A stretch of DNA of 64,000 nt from Streptomyces roseolus (lineage in GTDB: Bacteria; Actinomycetota; Actinomycetes; Streptomycetales; Streptomycetaceae): contig NZ_BMTV01000004.1 in assembly GCF_014649855.1 (NCBI RefSeq), positions 144,925 to 208,924 of the forward strand, written 5' to 3'. The position numbers and the translations under genes are program-made. This document shows positions 57,535 through 64,000 of this stretch, piece after piece. Positions within the stretch are counted from its first letter, which is position 1, and every line of letters starts with the position of its first letter. The notes under the pieces were generated by a model. That model saw nothing but the letters and a program-made list of their open reading frames with translations, had not been told where the DNA came from and made no database searches.

Positions 57535-57636
57535 GAGGTTGGATACAGGATCCACGATCCTGGATGTCGGATACAGGACTCACGATCCCGGAGGTTGGAT
57601 CCGATACCCGGTGTCCCGGAGGTCGGATCCGAGCCC
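57534..57636. repeat. Degenerate 28-bp tandem repeats
   Basis: Units at 57534-57561, 57562-57589 and 57590-57617, and a partial unit at 57618-57636, all begin GGAGGTTGGAT or GGATGTCGGAT. They share GGATNCA/GGATCC blocks and end in GATCCT, GATCCC or TGTCCC. The period is exactly 28 bp. No coding bias. Confidence 0.85.
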
Positions 57637-57640
57637 GCGC

Positions 57641-58237
57641 TCAGCCCTCCAGGTGCCCCGTGTCGTTCCAGCGCTCGATCGCCGGGGCGCCGTACGCCCA
57701 GCCCAGGACCGACAGGCTCGTCGGGTCGAGGCGGATGCGGGAGGCGAAGGAGACGTGCTCGCCGAGCCAACGGGCGCCGATGGAGCGGAGGATGTGGCCG
57801 TGGGCGAAGACCAGGACGTCGCGGTCGGCCGAGCGGGCCCACTCCACGATCTCGTCGGCGCGGGCCGACAGCTGGTCGAGGGACTCGCCCTCCGGGACGG
57901 CGTCGCGCCAGATCAGCCAGCCGGGGCGGAGCTCCTGGATCTGGGCCGGGGTGAGGCCCTCGTAGGCGCCGTAGTCCCACTCCATCAGCGCGTCCCAGGG
58001 TTCGGCGCGGTCGCCGAAGCCGGCCAGGGCGCAGGTCTCGCTCGCGCGGACCAGCGGGCTGGTGCGCACCTCGACGCCGGGCAGGCCCTGCCAGGGGCCC
58101 CGGTGGAGGCGCTCGCCGAGCAACTCGGCGCCGCGGCGGCCCTCGTCGAGCAGCGGGATGTCGGTCCTGCCGGTGTGCCGGCCGAGGAGCGACCACTCGG
58201 TCTGGCCGTGTCGGGCGAGCAGGATGCGCGGTGCCAT
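57641..58237 (-). CDS. Histidine phosphatase family protein
   Basis: A 198-residue phosphoglycerate mutase-like phosphatase. The catalytic RHG motif is [20 protein letters not shown] near residue 6. The acid in the middle is in [10 protein letters not shown], and the second histidine in [16 protein letters not shown]. Substrate unknown; sugar phosphate or adenosylcobalamin/alpha-ribazole phosphatase relatives are close. ATG 58237 is chosen over upstream frame extensions because the motif then lies at the usual distance. Confidence 0.92.
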   Translation of the reverse strand: MAPRILLARHGQTEWSLLGRHTGRTDIPLLDEGRRGAELLGERLHRGPWQGLPGVEVRTSPLVRASETCALAGFGDRAEPWDALMEWDYGAYEGLTPAQIQELRPGWLIWRDAVPEGESLDQLSARADEIVEWARSADRDVLVFAHGHILRSIGARWLGEHVSFASRIRLDPTSLSVLGWAYGAPAIERWNDTGHLEG

Positions 58238-58404
58238 GGGCGGAACTCTCCAGAGATTGCGCGGATACGAGGGGGACGGGCGCTCGCCGTCGGGCGCCCC
58301 GGAGGGTCCCTCCATCATCCCGCAGGTGTCCCCGGCGCGAACTCCCGGTGTCTCCGGGACGGAACCCGCCCGCGTTGTCAGTGCCGGATGGGAGACTTCC
58401 GCGG

Positions 58405-59568
58405 GTGAGCGCATCCCTGGACGACGGCGGGTCACGGCCGCCGCAGACGACCGACCCCGTGCCGACCCCGGCGAGCCGGCGCAGGACGCGGGAGAGACTC
58501 GCCGAGCTGCGCGGCCCGGCGGTCCCGCCACGCCCCCTGGACGCGCGGGCGCTGGCCGCGCTGGCGGCGAACCCGGGGTGCAGGCGCCGCGCGCTGCTCG
58601 ACGGCGCGGGGGTCGACAAGGGCGCGCTGGCCTCGCGGCTCGGCGCGCCGGCGCCGTTCGGCCAGTCGCAGTTCGCGATCGTGCGGGGCAACAGCTTCGA
58701 GGCGAAGGTGAAGGCGGACGGCGGCCGCGAGCTGCTGCGGCTCCTCGGCGTCGAGGACCCGGGGACCGTGTCCGTTCCCGACCTGTCGGCGTCCGGGCCC
58801 GAGGGGCGGACCGCGCGGACGGCGCTCGCGCTGCGCGAGGCGACCGCGGGCGACGGGTGGACGCTGCTCGACCATCCGCTGCTGACGCTCGAGGTGGCGG
58901 GCTCCCCCGTGCACCTGGAGCCGGACGCGGTGGTGGTGGACCCGGCCGGGCGGTGGACGGTCGTGGAGATCAAGTCGTTCCCGATGATCGACGGGGCGGC
59001 GGACCCGGCGAAGGTCGGCGCGGCGGCCCGGCAGGCCGCCGTCTACGTGCTGGCGCTCGAACGGGTGGCGGCGCTCACCGAGGGGGCCGCCGTCCGGCAC
59101 TCGGTGCTGCTCGTCTGCCCGAAGGACTTCTCGAACCTGCCGACGGCCTCCGTGGTCGACGTGCGCAAGCAGCGGGCGGTGACCCGGCGGCAGCTGGAGC
59201 GACTGACCCGGATCGACGAGATCGCCGACGCGCTGCCGGAGGGGCTGAGCTTCGACGTGGCGGGCCGCTCGGCGGAGGAGCTGTCGGCGGCCGTGGAGGC
59301 GGTCCCGCACGCCTACGCGCCGGAATGCCTGGCCGCCTGCGAGCTCGGCTTCCACTGCCGGTCGCGGGCCCGGGAGGCGGAGGCGGTGCAGACCCTGGGC
59401 CGTTCGGTCCGGGGCGAGCTCGGCGGGCTGACCACGATCGGCGCGGTGCTCGCCGCCGCGCGCGGAGACGACGGCGAGCCGGAGGACCCGGCGGTGGCCG
59501 CGCTGCGCCGGGCGCGGGCCCTGCGACAGGATGCCCTGGCCGAGGCGGAGGCCGCCGCATGTCGCTGA
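58405..59568 (+). CDS. RecB/Cas4-like nuclease with likely 4Fe-4S cluster
   Basis: A 387-residue PD-(D/E)XK nuclease. E99 (GNSFEAKV), D174 (LEPDAVVVD), E188 and K190 (VVEIKSF), and Q210/Y214 (ARQAAVYVL) form the RecB-type active site. C59 before the nuclease and C308, C312, C318 after it ([11 protein letters not shown]) match the one-plus-three cysteine arrangement that holds an iron-sulfur cluster in AddB, Cas4 and Dna2. GTG 58405 is the start. It overlaps the next gene by 10 nt in a three-gene operon ending in an SF1 helicase. Repair or defence role inferred. Confidence 0.85.
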   Translation: MSASLDDGGSRPPQTTDPVPTPASRRRTRERLAELRGPAVPPRPLDARALAALAANPGCRRRALLDGAGVDKGALASRLGAPAPFGQSQFAIVRGNSFEAKVKADGGRELLRLLGVEDPGTVSVPDLSASGPEGRTARTALALREATAGDGWTLLDHPLLTLEVAGSPVHLEPDAVVVDPAGRWTVVEIKSFPMIDGAADPAKVGAAARQAAVYVLALERVAALTEGAAVRHSVLLVCPKDFSNLPTASVVDVRKQRAVTRRQLERLTRIDEIADALPEGLSFDVAGRSAEELSAAVEAVPHAYAPECLAACELGFHCRSRAREAEAVQTLGRSVRGELGGLTTIGAVLAAARGDDGEPEDPAVAALRRARALRQDALAEAEAAACR

Positions 59569-61139
59569 TCGCGCACCTGGCCCGGATGGAGGCCGTGGCG
59601 GCGGGCCGGGCCCAGCCGCTGGCGACCGTCCGGCACCGGCGCCTCGCCGAGCGGCCGCTGGTCCTCGTCCCGCTGACCACCGCGGGCGAGGCGGGCGCCC
59701 CGCTCGGCGCGCTCGTCGGCACCGACCCGGAGGAGCCGAGGCTGCTCGTCGTGCCGCAGCCGCGGGACCGGGAGCTGCGGTTCGCGTTCCTGGCCGAGCT
59801 GGCCGAGGAGGTGCTGCCGTACGTCGACGGGTTCGCGGACGCCGTCGAGCCGGTGGAGCGGAAGGACTCCGCCACCGGGGAGAAGGTCCGGGTCGAGCTG
59901 TGCCTGGACGCGCCGCAGCTGATCGTGCCGAGCCGGGCGGGGATCGAGTACGTACGGCTCCTGGGGCGGTCGACGCGGTTCCGGCGCACCGCCGAGCAGG
60001 ACCCGGACACGCCGTATCCGGCGCCGCCGCGCGTGCCGCTGCTCGGACGCTGGCTGACGCACTACGGGGAGCGGGCCCGGGTCCCGGGCTCCTCGCTGCT
60101 GCTCGCGGCGACCGACCTGCTCAACCGGCACTGGGCGACCGGCCAGTCCTCCCTGGAGGACCAGCACCTGGGGGCGCTGCTCGCGTGGATCGACCCGGCC
60201 GACGGGGAGCGGGGCGACCGGGCCGCGCACCGGGCCGAGCTGGCGCGGGACGAGCGGGGGCAGCTGCTGTGCCCGCCGGCCGGGCCCGCGACCGACCCGG
60301 CGTTCGACAACCAGCTGCTCGCGCCGGCGATCGAGGCGTACGACCGGGCCCGGCAGGCGGTCGGCGCCGCCGAGGACGGCGAGACGGCCGACGCGGCCCT
60401 CGCCGGACTGCACCGGGCCGAGCGCGAGGTGCGGCGGCTCGTCGTCTCGCAGCTGAAGCCGACCTGGGACGCGACGTGGCGGGCGCTCGGGCTGCTGCGG
60501 GCCCTGCCCGAGGGGGCGCGGGTGGAGGACCGGTGGACCCGGGACCGCTGGTCGTTCACCGCGCACCGGGACCGGATCGCCGCCGGGGAACCGCCGCAGC
60601 CGCGCCGCGACGACGCCGTGACCGCCGCCGCGAAGCTCGCGGCGCGCGAGCAGGCGCAGGGGCAGCTGGACGCGCAGGAGGCCCTGGACGATCCGCTGGT
60701 GCTCGCCGGGCGGCGGCTGTCCGGGGAGGCGTTCGCCGCCGAGGTCGTCGAGGTGGTGAGGGCGTGGACGGAGTCGAAGCGGCCCGCGCCGCGCCCGCTG
60801 CTGACGGTCCGCACCGAGGACCGGCCGCATCTGGACCCGGGTGCGAAGGTGTACCGCTCGCTGGACGGCAAGCCGCAGTCGGCGGAGTTCGTGGGCCGTG
60901 AGGAGGACGGTTCCCTGGTGCTGCGGCTCCTGGACAGGATGGGCCGGTCGAAGGAGCCCGCGGAGGGCACCGTGCCGGAGAAGGGCGAGCGGATCGCCTG
61001 GACGCTCTTCGAGCACGACGCGCGGGTGGGGCCGAGGCTGCCCGACCCGGAGGAGACGCCGTGGACCCACGGCGGCCCGCCGCGCCATGCCGACACCGCC
61101 GAACTGCCCGACGCCGTGACCCCCGAGGACCTGCTGTGA
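59559..61139 (+). CDS. Unrecognised 526-residue protein between nuclease and helicase
   Basis: No family recognised. The N-terminal 200 residues are mixed alpha/beta (RPLVLVPLTTAGEAGAPLGA, LRFAFLAELAEEVLPYVDGF). The middle is strongly helical with charged heptad-like stretches (around residues 265-310 and 345-385). The C-terminal region KVYRSLDGKPQSAEFVGREE DGSLVLRLLD looks like a small beta-barrel, recalling the 1B barrel of Upf1/Dna2-type helicases. ATG 59559 lies inside the nuclease gene and its stop overlaps the helicase start (GTGA). It is probably a subunit linking the two. Confidence 0.8.
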   Translation: MSLIAHLARMEAVAAGRAQPLATVRHRRLAERPLVLVPLTTAGEAGAPLGALVGTDPEEPRLLVVPQPRDRELRFAFLAELAEEVLPYVDGFADAVEPVERKDSATGEKVRVELCLDAPQLIVPSRAGIEYVRLLGRSTRFRRTAEQDPDTPYPAPPRVPLLGRWLTHYGERARVPGSSLLLAATDLLNRHWATGQSSLEDQHLGALLAWIDPADGERGDRAAHRAELARDERGQLLCPPAGPATDPAFDNQLLAPAIEAYDRARQAVGAAEDGETADAALAGLHRAEREVRRLVVSQLKPTWDATWRALGLLRALPEGARVEDRWTRDRWSFTAHRDRIAAGEPPQPRRDDAVTAAAKLAAREQAQGQLDAQEALDDPLVLAGRRLSGEAFAAEVVEVVRAWTESKRPAPRPLLTVRTEDRPHLDPGAKVYRSLDGKPQSAEFVGREEDGSLVLRLLDRMGRSKEPAEGTVPEKGERIAWTLFEHDARVGPRLPDPEETPWTHGGPPRHADTAELPDAVTPEDLL

Positions 61140-62482
61140 CCGTGTACGACCCCGCCGTCCTCGACCCCGCCGCGGCCGCCGCGAAGGCGACGGCGGAGAT
61201 CCTGGAGTCCACGCTGCGCGGCACCGCCCGGGGCGTCGTCGTCGACTCGCCGCCGGGCGCCGGGAAGTCGACGCTCGTGGTGCGGGCGGCGCTCGAACTG
61301 GCCGCCGCCGGGCGCCCCCTGATGGTGGTCGCGCAGACCAACGCGCAGGTCGACGACCTGGTGCTGCGGCTCGCCGAGAAGGAGCCGGACCTGGAGGTGG
61401 GCCGGCTGCACTCCAGCGACTCCGACCCGTACGACAGGGCGCTCGACGCCCTGGAGCAGGTACGGAAGTCGGCGAAGGCCGGGGACCTCGCGGGGCTGCC
61501 GGTGGTGGTCTCGACGGCCGCGAAGTGGGCGCACGTGAAGAACGTGGAGCCGTGGGCGCACGCGATCGTGGACGAGGCGTACCAGATGCGTTCGGACGCG
61601 CTGCTCGCCGTGGCCGGGCTCTTCGAGCGGGCCCTGTTCGTGGGCGACCCGGGGCAGCTGGACCCGTTCTCGGTGGTCGGCGCGGACCAGTGGGCGGGGC
61701 TGTCGTACGACCCCTCGGCGAGCGCCGTGTCGACGCTGCTCGCGCACAATCCGGAGCTGCCGCAGCACCGGCTGCCGGTGTCCTGGCGGCTGCCGGCGTC
61801 GGCGGCGCCGCTGGTGTCGGACGCCTTCTACCCGTACACGCCGTTCCGCTCGGGCACCGGCCCCGGCGACCGGCGGCTCGCCTTCGGCGTGCCCTCGGAC
61901 GGCTCGGCCCCGGACCGGGTCCTGGACGAGGCGGCCGAGTCCGGCTGGGGCCTGCTCGAACTCCCCGCCCGGCACACCCCGCGCACCGACCCGGAGGCCG
62001 TCCACGCGGTCGCCCTGGTGGTCCGCCGTCTCCTGGACCGGGGCGGCGCGGCGGTCAGCGAACGGTCCGACGCGCCGGTGCCGCTGACCGCCGACCGGAT
62101 CGCGGTCGGCACCGCCCACCGGGACCAGGCGGCGGCCGTCCGCGCGGCCCTCGCGGCGCTCGGCGTGCCGGGGGTGACGGTCGACACGGCCAACCGCCTC
62201 CAGGGCCGCGAGTACGACGTGACGGTCGTCCTGCACCCGCTGTCGGGCCGCCCCGACGCCACCGCCTTCCACCTGGAGACCGGCCGCCTCTGCGTCCTCG
62301 CCTCCCGCCACCGCCACGCCTGCGTGGTCGTCTGCCGCGCCGGCGTGACGGACCTCCTCGACGAGCACCCCTCCACGGAACCGGTCCAGCTCGGCGTCAC
62401 AGTCAAGTTCCCCGACGGCTGGGAGGCCAACCACGCGGTCCTCTCCCACCTGGCCGAACACCGGGTGCGCTGGACGCCCTGA
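61136..62482 (+). CDS. SF1 (Upf1/Dna2-like) helicase
   Basis: A 448-residue ATPase. Walker A is DSPPGAGKST (residues 37-46) and motif Ia is VVAQTNAQVDDLVLRL. Walker B is AIVDEAYQM, motif III is FVGDPGQLDPF, and motif IV/V is VDTANRLQGREYDV, followed by ASRHRHACVVV. The large 1B and 2B insertions of UvrD are absent, so it resembles a compact Upf1/Dna2 helicase core. GTG 61136 overlaps the preceding stop. Its last 76 bp are repeated at 62577-62652. Confidence 0.9.
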   Translation: MTVYDPAVLDPAAAAAKATAEILESTLRGTARGVVVDSPPGAGKSTLVVRAALELAAAGRPLMVVAQTNAQVDDLVLRLAEKEPDLEVGRLHSSDSDPYDRALDALEQVRKSAKAGDLAGLPVVVSTAAKWAHVKNVEPWAHAIVDEAYQMRSDALLAVAGLFERALFVGDPGQLDPFSVVGADQWAGLSYDPSASAVSTLLAHNPELPQHRLPVSWRLPASAAPLVSDAFYPYTPFRSGTGPGDRRLAFGVPSDGSAPDRVLDEAAESGWGLLELPARHTPRTDPEAVHAVALVVRRLLDRGGAAVSERSDAPVPLTADRIAVGTAHRDQAAAVRAALAALGVPGVTVDTANRLQGREYDVTVVLHPLSGRPDATAFHLETGRLCVLASRHRHACVVVCRAGVTDLLDEHPSTEPVQLGVTVKFPDGWEANHAVLSHLAEHRVRWTP

Positions 62483-62652
62483 CCGACGCGCCGAATGCCC
62501 GCCGGGCGGGCTGCTCGACGCCGCCCCCTCGCCGGACGGAGTCCGGCACGCCGCCGGAGGCGGCCCATGGAAACAGCCCCGACGGCTGGGAGGCCGACCA
62601 CGCGGTCCTCTCCCACCTGGCCGAACACCGGGTGCGCTGGACGCCCTGACCG
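62410..62652. repeat. Direct repeat of the helicase 3' end
   Basis: 62410-62485 and 62577-62652 are 76-bp direct copies differing at one base (A 62429 / G 62596), 167 bp apart. The first ends the helicase gene (HAVLSHLAEHRVRWTP and stop); the second is an orphan tail with the same stop. The 91 bp between have no coding signal. Confidence 0.95.
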
Positions 62653-62791
62653 CCGGGCGCGGGGCGGCGGGTGCCCGGCGTCCTCGCCGGGGCCCGGACC
62701 GACGGCCTCCCGAGGCGCTCTTGCGGGGCGCGGGAGAATGGGGGGTGGCCCGGCGTTCCGGGCCTGTGCGCGTGCGAGGAGGAACGGAAAG

Positions 62792-63148
62792 ATGGCGGAA
62801 CCCACGGAGCGGAGCGGACAGCGGCGGTTGCGGCCGGCGCCCCTGGTCTTCGAGCCTGCCGAGGCGACCGCCGATCCCGAGCACTTCTTCGACCTGGAGT
62901 CGATCGAGGACCCGAAGGAGCTGCTGGCCCGGGCGACCGAGCTGACCCTGGCGTTCCGGGCGGCGACGGACCGGGCGGTCGAGTTCCAGGCCGTGGCGGC
63001 GGCGCAGCTCGCCGATCCGAAGCGGTTCGACCGGCTGACGGCGGCGGACGTCGCCGAGCGGGCGGCGTGGACCGAGGACTACGCGCGGAAGATGATCGAG
63101 TTCGGGCGGGACCTGATCCGCGCGGAGGGCCTGCCGGCGGAGGACTGA
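62792..63148 (+). CDS. Small conserved-looking hypothetical protein
   Basis: A 118-residue acidic helical protein (FFDLESIEDPKELLARATEL, VEFQAVAAAQLADPKRFDRL, AAWTEDYARKMIEFGRDLIR). No family recognised, but it has full coding bias and a strong start: GGAGGA 9 nt before ATG 62792. It is probably cytoplasmic. It lies between the helicase operon and the PrimPol-like gene, without a clear link to either. Confidence 0.75.
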   Translation: MAEPTERSGQRRLRPAPLVFEPAEATADPEHFFDLESIEDPKELLARATELTLAFRAATDRAVEFQAVAAAQLADPKRFDRLTAADVAERAAWTEDYARKMIEFGRDLIRAEGLPAED

Positions 63149-63287
63149 GCCCTTCCCGAAGGGGGAACGGGCGTTCGGCATATGCGATCGGCCATATGCG
63201 GGGCGAAAGATACCCCTCCGGGGCCGGCCGTGTCCGCCTTTTCGGGAGTCCCGGAATCCGGTCCGTCACCGGCGGTAGACCTGTTCC

Positions 63288-63941
63288 ATGACGACGACGA
63301 CCTGGCTGCGCGACGAGACCACTCCGTACACCCCGTTCGGCGTCCTCCGCTTCCTGCGGGCGGGTGACGAGGACCGCCACCAGACCGCCCGGGTGACGGC
63401 GGACGGCGCCGCCTGGCTGGCCTCGGCGGCCGGCGGGGAGCTCGGGGCGGCGCTGGCGCGCTGGGAGGCGCGGCCGGAGTCGCCCGCGGTGCTGCCCTGC
63501 GGGACGGCCTTCGACGTCGTCAACGTGGACCCGGTCTTCGGGCGGCGGATGCTGGACCGGCTGTGGGAGGAGGGCCCGGGCTCGGGTCCGGTGGCCACGC
63601 ACCGGGGCCGGATGCTGCTGTTCGCCGCGCCGGGCACCGCCCAGCGGCTGCCCGCGCTCCTCGACTGGGAGGAGTGGGGGGAGGCCGTGCCGCGGCCGAT
63701 CTGCCACGGGACGGGCGACGCGGTGACCGTGCCGCCGCTGGTGCCGGCCGGGGAGGAGTCCGCCCGGCCCCGCTGGCTGGTCGCCCCCGACACCCGGAGC
63801 CCGTGGCTGCCGGGTCCCGAGGTGGTCCTCTGGGCCTGTGTGCGGGCCGCCCGGATGGTTTCCGCGGCCGACGTGCGGGTATCGATTTTCGCTCCCGCGG
63901 CCGAGGGTGCTAATGTCTACGACGTCAGCAGGCGCCGCTAG
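63288..63941 (+). CDS. Primase/polymerase N-terminal (PrimPol)-like protein
   Basis: A 217-residue protein resembling the bifunctional DNA primase/polymerase N-terminal domain of actinobacteria (TPFGVLRFLRAG, ALARWEARPESPAVLPCGTA FDVVNVDP, GEEGSARPRWLVAPDTRSPW-like end). FDVVNVD would be the usual catalytic acidic strand. No helicase domain follows. ATG 63288. Its stop codon TAG (63939-63941) and last three codons lie inside tRNA-Lys, so the two genes overlap by 10 nt. Confidence 0.75.
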   Translation: MTTTTWLRDETTPYTPFGVLRFLRAGDEDRHQTARVTADGAAWLASAAGGELGAALARWEARPESPAVLPCGTAFDVVNVDPVFGRRMLDRLWEEGPGSGPVATHRGRMLLFAAPGTAQRLPALLDWEEWGEAVPRPICHGTGDAVTVPPLVPAGEESARPRWLVAPDTRSPWLPGPEVVLWACVRAARMVSAADVRVSIFAPAAEGANVYDVSRRR

Positions 63942-64000
63942 CTCAGTTGGTTAGAGCAGCTGACTCTTAATCAGCGGGTCCGGGGTTCGAGTCCCTGGCG
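63932..64000 (+). tRNA. tRNA-Lys (CTT), cut by window edge
   Basis: Starts GCGCCGC, with the D arm in AGCTCAGTTGGTTAGAGC, anticodon CTT in CTGACTCTTAATCAG, and the T arm CGGGGTTCGAGTCCCTG. The last few bases of the acceptor stem are outside. TAATGT at 63911-63916 is a possible -10 element inside the PrimPol-like coding region. Confidence 0.93.

Noticed and set aside
57500..57636. Possible CRISPR array
   Set aside because: The repeats are contiguous or degenerate, with no unique spacers and no cas genes. The Cas4-like nuclease nearby belongs to a helicase operon.

Overview
The window is high-GC actinobacterial chromosome, almost certainly Streptomyces. Codons are strongly G/C in the third position. 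The window carries the developmental regulator gene adpA with an in-frame TTA codon, ornA, a complete desferrioxamine locus with two iron boxes, and a leucine-catabolism operon in an arrangement familiar from Streptomyces. No species call is made. Nothing marks a prophage, an integrative element or a large biosynthetic cluster; the one clear mobile element is a tnpB-only IS200/IS605-type insertion.

Layout, left half. 1-7.5 kb: a cut-off ABC exporter, a small hypothetical gene, a ThDP decarboxylase plus ureohydrolase pair opposite a PucR regulator (probable guanidino-compound or arginine catabolism), a secreted protein, and a membrane-bound HTH regulator. 7.6-11.9 kb: acyl-CoA dehydrogenase and thioesterase, a CDF transporter, a phosphatase and a MarR gene. 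12-13.5 kb: an MFS efflux pump divergent from marR over two palindromic operators. 13.5-19.8 kb: a TetR gene divergent over two 16-bp operators from accD-accA-hmgL-acdH, which fits leucine/isovalerate degradation. 19.9-30.1 kb: a GT-C-type membrane protein, then desD, the tnpB element, desC, desB, desA, desF and desE, all des genes on the minus strand. desEF and desABCD each have their own iron box.

Layout, right half. 30.2-37.5 kb: glmS, an acetate-type transporter, a universal stress protein, adpA, ornA and tRNA-His. 37.5-44.8 kb: a GH10 xylanase and a GH74 xyloglucanase (both with CBM2) share one exact CebR-type operator with a divergent oligosaccharide ABC importer, whose binding-protein gene appears frameshifted. 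45-50 kb: two AspT-like antiporters plus aspartate 4-decarboxylase, a probable aspartate/alanine proton-motive cycle. 50-54 kb: a CBM2-GH18 chitinase and a two-component system. 54-58.2 kb: a spermidine-synthase-like protein, an XRE/TPR regulator, a compact repeat array and a histidine phosphatase. 58.4-62.5 kb: a tightly overlapping operon of RecB-like Fe-S nuclease, an unrecognised 526-residue protein and an SF1 helicase, resembling a split Dna2. The window ends in a PrimPol-like gene whose stop codon lies inside a tRNA-Lys gene.

The observations most worth following are the tnpB insertion splitting desABC from desD, the Dna2-like operon, the aspartate module with two transporters, the frameshifted sugar-binding protein, the repeat array at 57.5 kb, and several well-formed operators.
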